Assembly: GCA_963709425.1 (NCBI GenBank)
Contig: CAVPWG010000003.1
Coordinates: 33,627-97,626 of the forward strand
Source: JAICJC01 sp963709425
GTDB lineage: Bacteria; Actinomycetota; Thermoleophilia; Gaiellales; JAICJC01
Length of the DNA: 64,000 bases
Reading direction: 5' to 3'
The translations under genes were made by a program, and so were the position numbers. A model generated the notes under the pieces. It saw only the letters and a program-made list of their open reading frames with translations, made no database searches and was not told the DNA's origin. Shown in pieces: positions 63,554-64,000 of the stretch (the first letter of the stretch is position 1; each line of letters starts with the position of its first letter).

Positions 63554-63979
63554 ATGCGCGACTCAGACGAGTCCAGACTGGATGAAGCCGCCCAGGACAC
63601 CGTACCCCTGGTGCCGGGGCTGCTCTGTTTCGCCCTCATCTCCGTGCTGGGCAACCAGCTCGACCTGTATCTGCGTTATCCCGAGGTGGGCGCGGCGGTG
63701 CTCTTCCCGCCGTATGCCGCGCTCACCGGGTTCCTGGTCCTATCCCGGCCCCGGACCTGGGTCTGGTACCTCCTCCTGGCGGTGGTCACCCACGTGGTGA
63801 CCCACTGGTCGCGATGGCCTCTCTCGTGGGTGCTCGGCGCAGACCTGGCTAACCTGGCGCGGGCGCTCGTGGCCGCCGGTCTTCTCCTAGTGCTGTTCCG
63901 TGGCGCCCCAGTCCTCGCGAGCATTCGCGACCTGCTCTGGTTCACCGCCGCGGCCGTCGTGGCGGGACCGGCGCCATGA
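63554..63979 (+). CDS. MASE1-like membrane sensor domain, partial
   Basis: The frame opens at ATG 63554 (MRDSDESRLDEAAQ) and encodes four or five membrane spans: LVPGLLCFALISVLGNQLDLY, VGAAVLFPPYAALTGFLVL, WVWYLLLAVVTHVVTHW and ALVAAGLLLVLFRG. The GAAVLFPPYAALTGFLVL pattern resembles MASE1 sensory domains that precede histidine kinases or GGDEF domains. The frame stops at 63979, 21 bases before the window edge. Such domains have about eight spans, so the stop is probably a frameshift or the gene is truncated. Confidence 0.5.
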   Translation: MRDSDESRLDEAAQDTVPLVPGLLCFALISVLGNQLDLYLRYPEVGAAVLFPPYAALTGFLVLSRPRTWVWYLLLAVVTHVVTHWSRWPLSWVLGADLANLARALVAAGLLLVLFRGAPVLASIRDLLWFTAAAVVAGPAP

Positions 63980-64000
63980 GGACCACCATCGGCGCGGCGA

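Overview
The window is very GC-rich with strong G/C at third codon positions. Its housekeeping gene order is actinobacterial. I infer a member of the deep-branching Actinomycetota, most likely a Thermoleophilia-like lineage and plausibly a metagenome-derived contig; this is inference from protein types and gene order, not a database match. Many genes appear to be transcribed as leaderless mRNAs: a TAnnnT -10 box lies 6-8 bases before the start codon and there is no ribosome binding site.

Region 1 (1-24 kb) is a mixed chromosomal segment. It holds the end of comEC with comEA, leuS, a DUF2269 membrane protein, a frameshifted metallo-beta-lactamase-fold gene, a PilZ protein, two secreted proteins, a frameshifted MarR-GNAT fusion, a DEAD-box helicase and an acetylxylan-esterase-like hydrolase. 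It continues with an enolase-superfamily enzyme, an aldo/keto reductase, DUF2277, a broken SDR, a GH16-like secreted protein, a large cyclase-ATPase, a divergent XRE regulator coupled to an EamA exporter, a SIS/class II aldolase pair, a serine hydrolase and tRNA-Ala.

Region 2 (24-51.3 kb) is the conserved core, almost all on the minus strand. In transcription order it runs mreB, uppP, mreC, mreD, mrdA, rodA (cell elongation), a DUF697-like gene, the TIGR03960/DUF2344 radical SAM pair, rng, rplU, rpmA, obg, nadD, rsfS and DUF2203. A second minus-strand operon is valS-folC-zinc ribbon-ndk-maf, and a third is tig-clpP-clpX. Between the first two lies a striking array of four 11-bp palindromes spaced exactly 36 bp apart and alternating in orientation.

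Region 3 (51.35-57 kb) starts with a tRNA-Leu/His/Arg cluster. Immediately after tRNA-Arg comes a 5.3-kb decayed genomic island ending in a second, diverged copy of the last 47 bases of tRNA-Arg, which looks like the other attachment site. The island holds broken genes (GMC oxidoreductase tail, Rieske protein, phosphoesterase, BASS transporter, metallo-beta-lactamase-fold fragment) and one intact secreted propeller-like protein. No integrase is recognisable.

Region 4 (57-64 kb) has a solo ClpX-type zinc finger protein, a nucleoside hydrolase-ribokinase operon, a frameshifted Gfo/Idh oxidoreductase and a truncated aminoglycoside-kinase-like gene. That gene runs directly into a proteobacterial-type RND pump fragment riddled with frameshifts, followed by the tail of a TPR protein, a strong terminator and the start of a MASE1-like membrane protein. 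The abrupt joins at about 60.75 and 63.11 kb suggest an insertion or an assembly chimera.
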